25,077 nucleotides of DNA from an uncultured Beijerinckiaceae bacterium (lineage in GTDB: Bacteria > Pseudomonadota > Alphaproteobacteria > Rhizobiales > Beijerinckiaceae): contig CALMGA010000123.1 in assembly GCA_937863205.1 (NCBI GenBank), positions 1 through 25,077 on the forward strand, in the 5' to 3' direction. Made by a program: the position numbers and the translations under genes. This document shows, piece after piece, positions 24,484 through 25,077 of the stretch; position 1 is the stretch's first letter; every line of letters starts with the position of its first letter. A model generated the notes under the pieces. That model searched no databases. It was given only the letters and a program-made list of their open reading frames with translations, and was not told the DNA's origin.

Positions 24484-25077
24484 GTGGAACTGACGCTCAC
24501 CCTTGACTCCGCTTCGACGAAGTCCTTGCAAGCGCAGGTGTTCGACCAGGTCCGCGACATCATCCTCGACGGACAGCTGGCCGCCGGGACGGCGCTGCCC
24601 CCGAGCCGCCTGCTGGCGGACCGCCTGCAAGTGTCGCGCAACACCGTCACGACAGCCTACGAGCGCCTCGCGGCCGAAGGCTACGTCAAGGCACGCAGCA
24701 CAGCGGGGCTGTTCGTCGAGCCTATCCCGCCCGACAGCCTGCTGTTGATCCAGCGCGGCCACAGGTCTCGGACGAACGGGCCGATACCGGAAACCTCCAG
24801 CGAGCCCCTGCTGTGCTTCGCCGGCTCACCGGGCGGCGGCAGCGATCGGCCGGAGCTCGACTTCTGGGTCGGCCGCTCGGACCCGGCCGGGTTCCCGCTG
24901 CGCGTCTGGCGGCGGATCATCAACCGCCTCCTGTCGCGGGAGACCGCCTACCTCACCGACTACTGCGATCCCGCAGGCCTTCCGGAGCTGCGTGCCGCCA
25001 TCAGCACGCATCTCCGGCGCGCCCGCGCCGTCGCGGTGACGGAGGATCAGGTCATCGTCACCACGGGCGGACAGGAC
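24484..25077 (+). CDS. MocR-subfamily GntR regulator (partial, runs off the window)
   Basis: 198 residues are visible from the GTG at 24484, which has GGAAG four bases upstream. A GntR winged helix comes first (SLQAQVFDQVRDIILDGQLA, then LPPSRLLADRLQVSRNTVTT and YERLAAEGYV). After a linker of about 50 residues, the start of a fold-type I aminotransferase-like domain follows (LDFWVGRSDPAGFPLRVWRR, YCDPAGLPELRAAISTHLRR, VIVTTGGQD). MocR proteins usually bind pyridoxal phosphate in that domain; the Lys is beyond the window. It is divergent from the molybdoenzyme gene and probably controls it or itself through the dyads between them. Confidence 0.9.
   Translation, partial: MELTLTLDSASTKSLQAQVFDQVRDIILDGQLAAGTALPPSRLLADRLQVSRNTVTTAYERLAAEGYVKARSTAGLFVEPIPPDSLLLIQRGHRSRTNGPIPETSSEPLLCFAGSPGGGSDRPELDFWVGRSDPAGFPLRVWRRIINRLLSRETAYLTDYCDPAGLPELRAAISTHLRRARAVAVTEDQVIVTTGGQD

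Overview
The window is GC-rich DNA with many insertion-sequence remnants. It probably comes from an alphaproteobacterium of the Rhizobiales, perhaps Methylobacteriaceae-like. That guess rests on the style of the PAS-hybrid histidine kinase, the formate-dehydrogenase-like molybdoenzyme and the IS types; there is no marker gene. I found no rRNA, tRNA or CRISPR array.

Layout. Bases 1-1648 are decayed accessory DNA: two small hypothetical ORFs, half of a response-regulator receiver domain, and a fossil of the GroEL C-terminus. Bases 1649-9491 hold a compact candidate conflict (defence) locus with two divergent gene pairs. On the minus strand lies a patatin-like phospholipase followed by a large DUF4062 / STAND-type P-loop NTPase / transmembrane / beta-propeller protein. 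On the plus strand lies a two-TM protein with Rossmann-like domains and a C-terminal RyR domain, whose stop overlaps (GTGA) the start of a SLOG-family protein. Bases 9953-10959 hold an isoaspartyl peptidase gene cut off and joined in frame to an ISL3-family transposase remnant. Bases 11151-15623 encode a second, stand-alone DUF4062-STAND-TM-propeller paralogue. An IS5-type transposase remnant follows (15843-16220).

Bases 16716-19845 hold an orphan ParD-like antitoxin gene overlapping a 978-residue PAS hybrid histidine kinase. A near-complete IS5-family element with a broken transposase sits at 19967-20867. Two small exported proteins follow (20930-21743). The right end is more ordinary: a molybdopterin oxidoreductase (22071-24221) divergent from a MocR/GntR regulator that runs off the window, with two strong DNA dyads between them.

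How the genes may work together (inference). The two STAND proteins look like sensors: a beta-propeller for recognition, an NTPase switch and an N-terminal DUF4062 signalling domain. The patatin is a plausible membrane-damaging effector for the first of them. The RyR/SLOG pair resembles nucleotide-ligand-centred conflict modules in which a SLOG protein senses or makes a ligand and a membrane protein responds. No CD-NTase (CBASS synthase) lies beside the patatin, so the standard CapV explanation does not fit. One missing G in a G-run breaks the RyR gene and should be checked as a possible read error before calling that arm dead.
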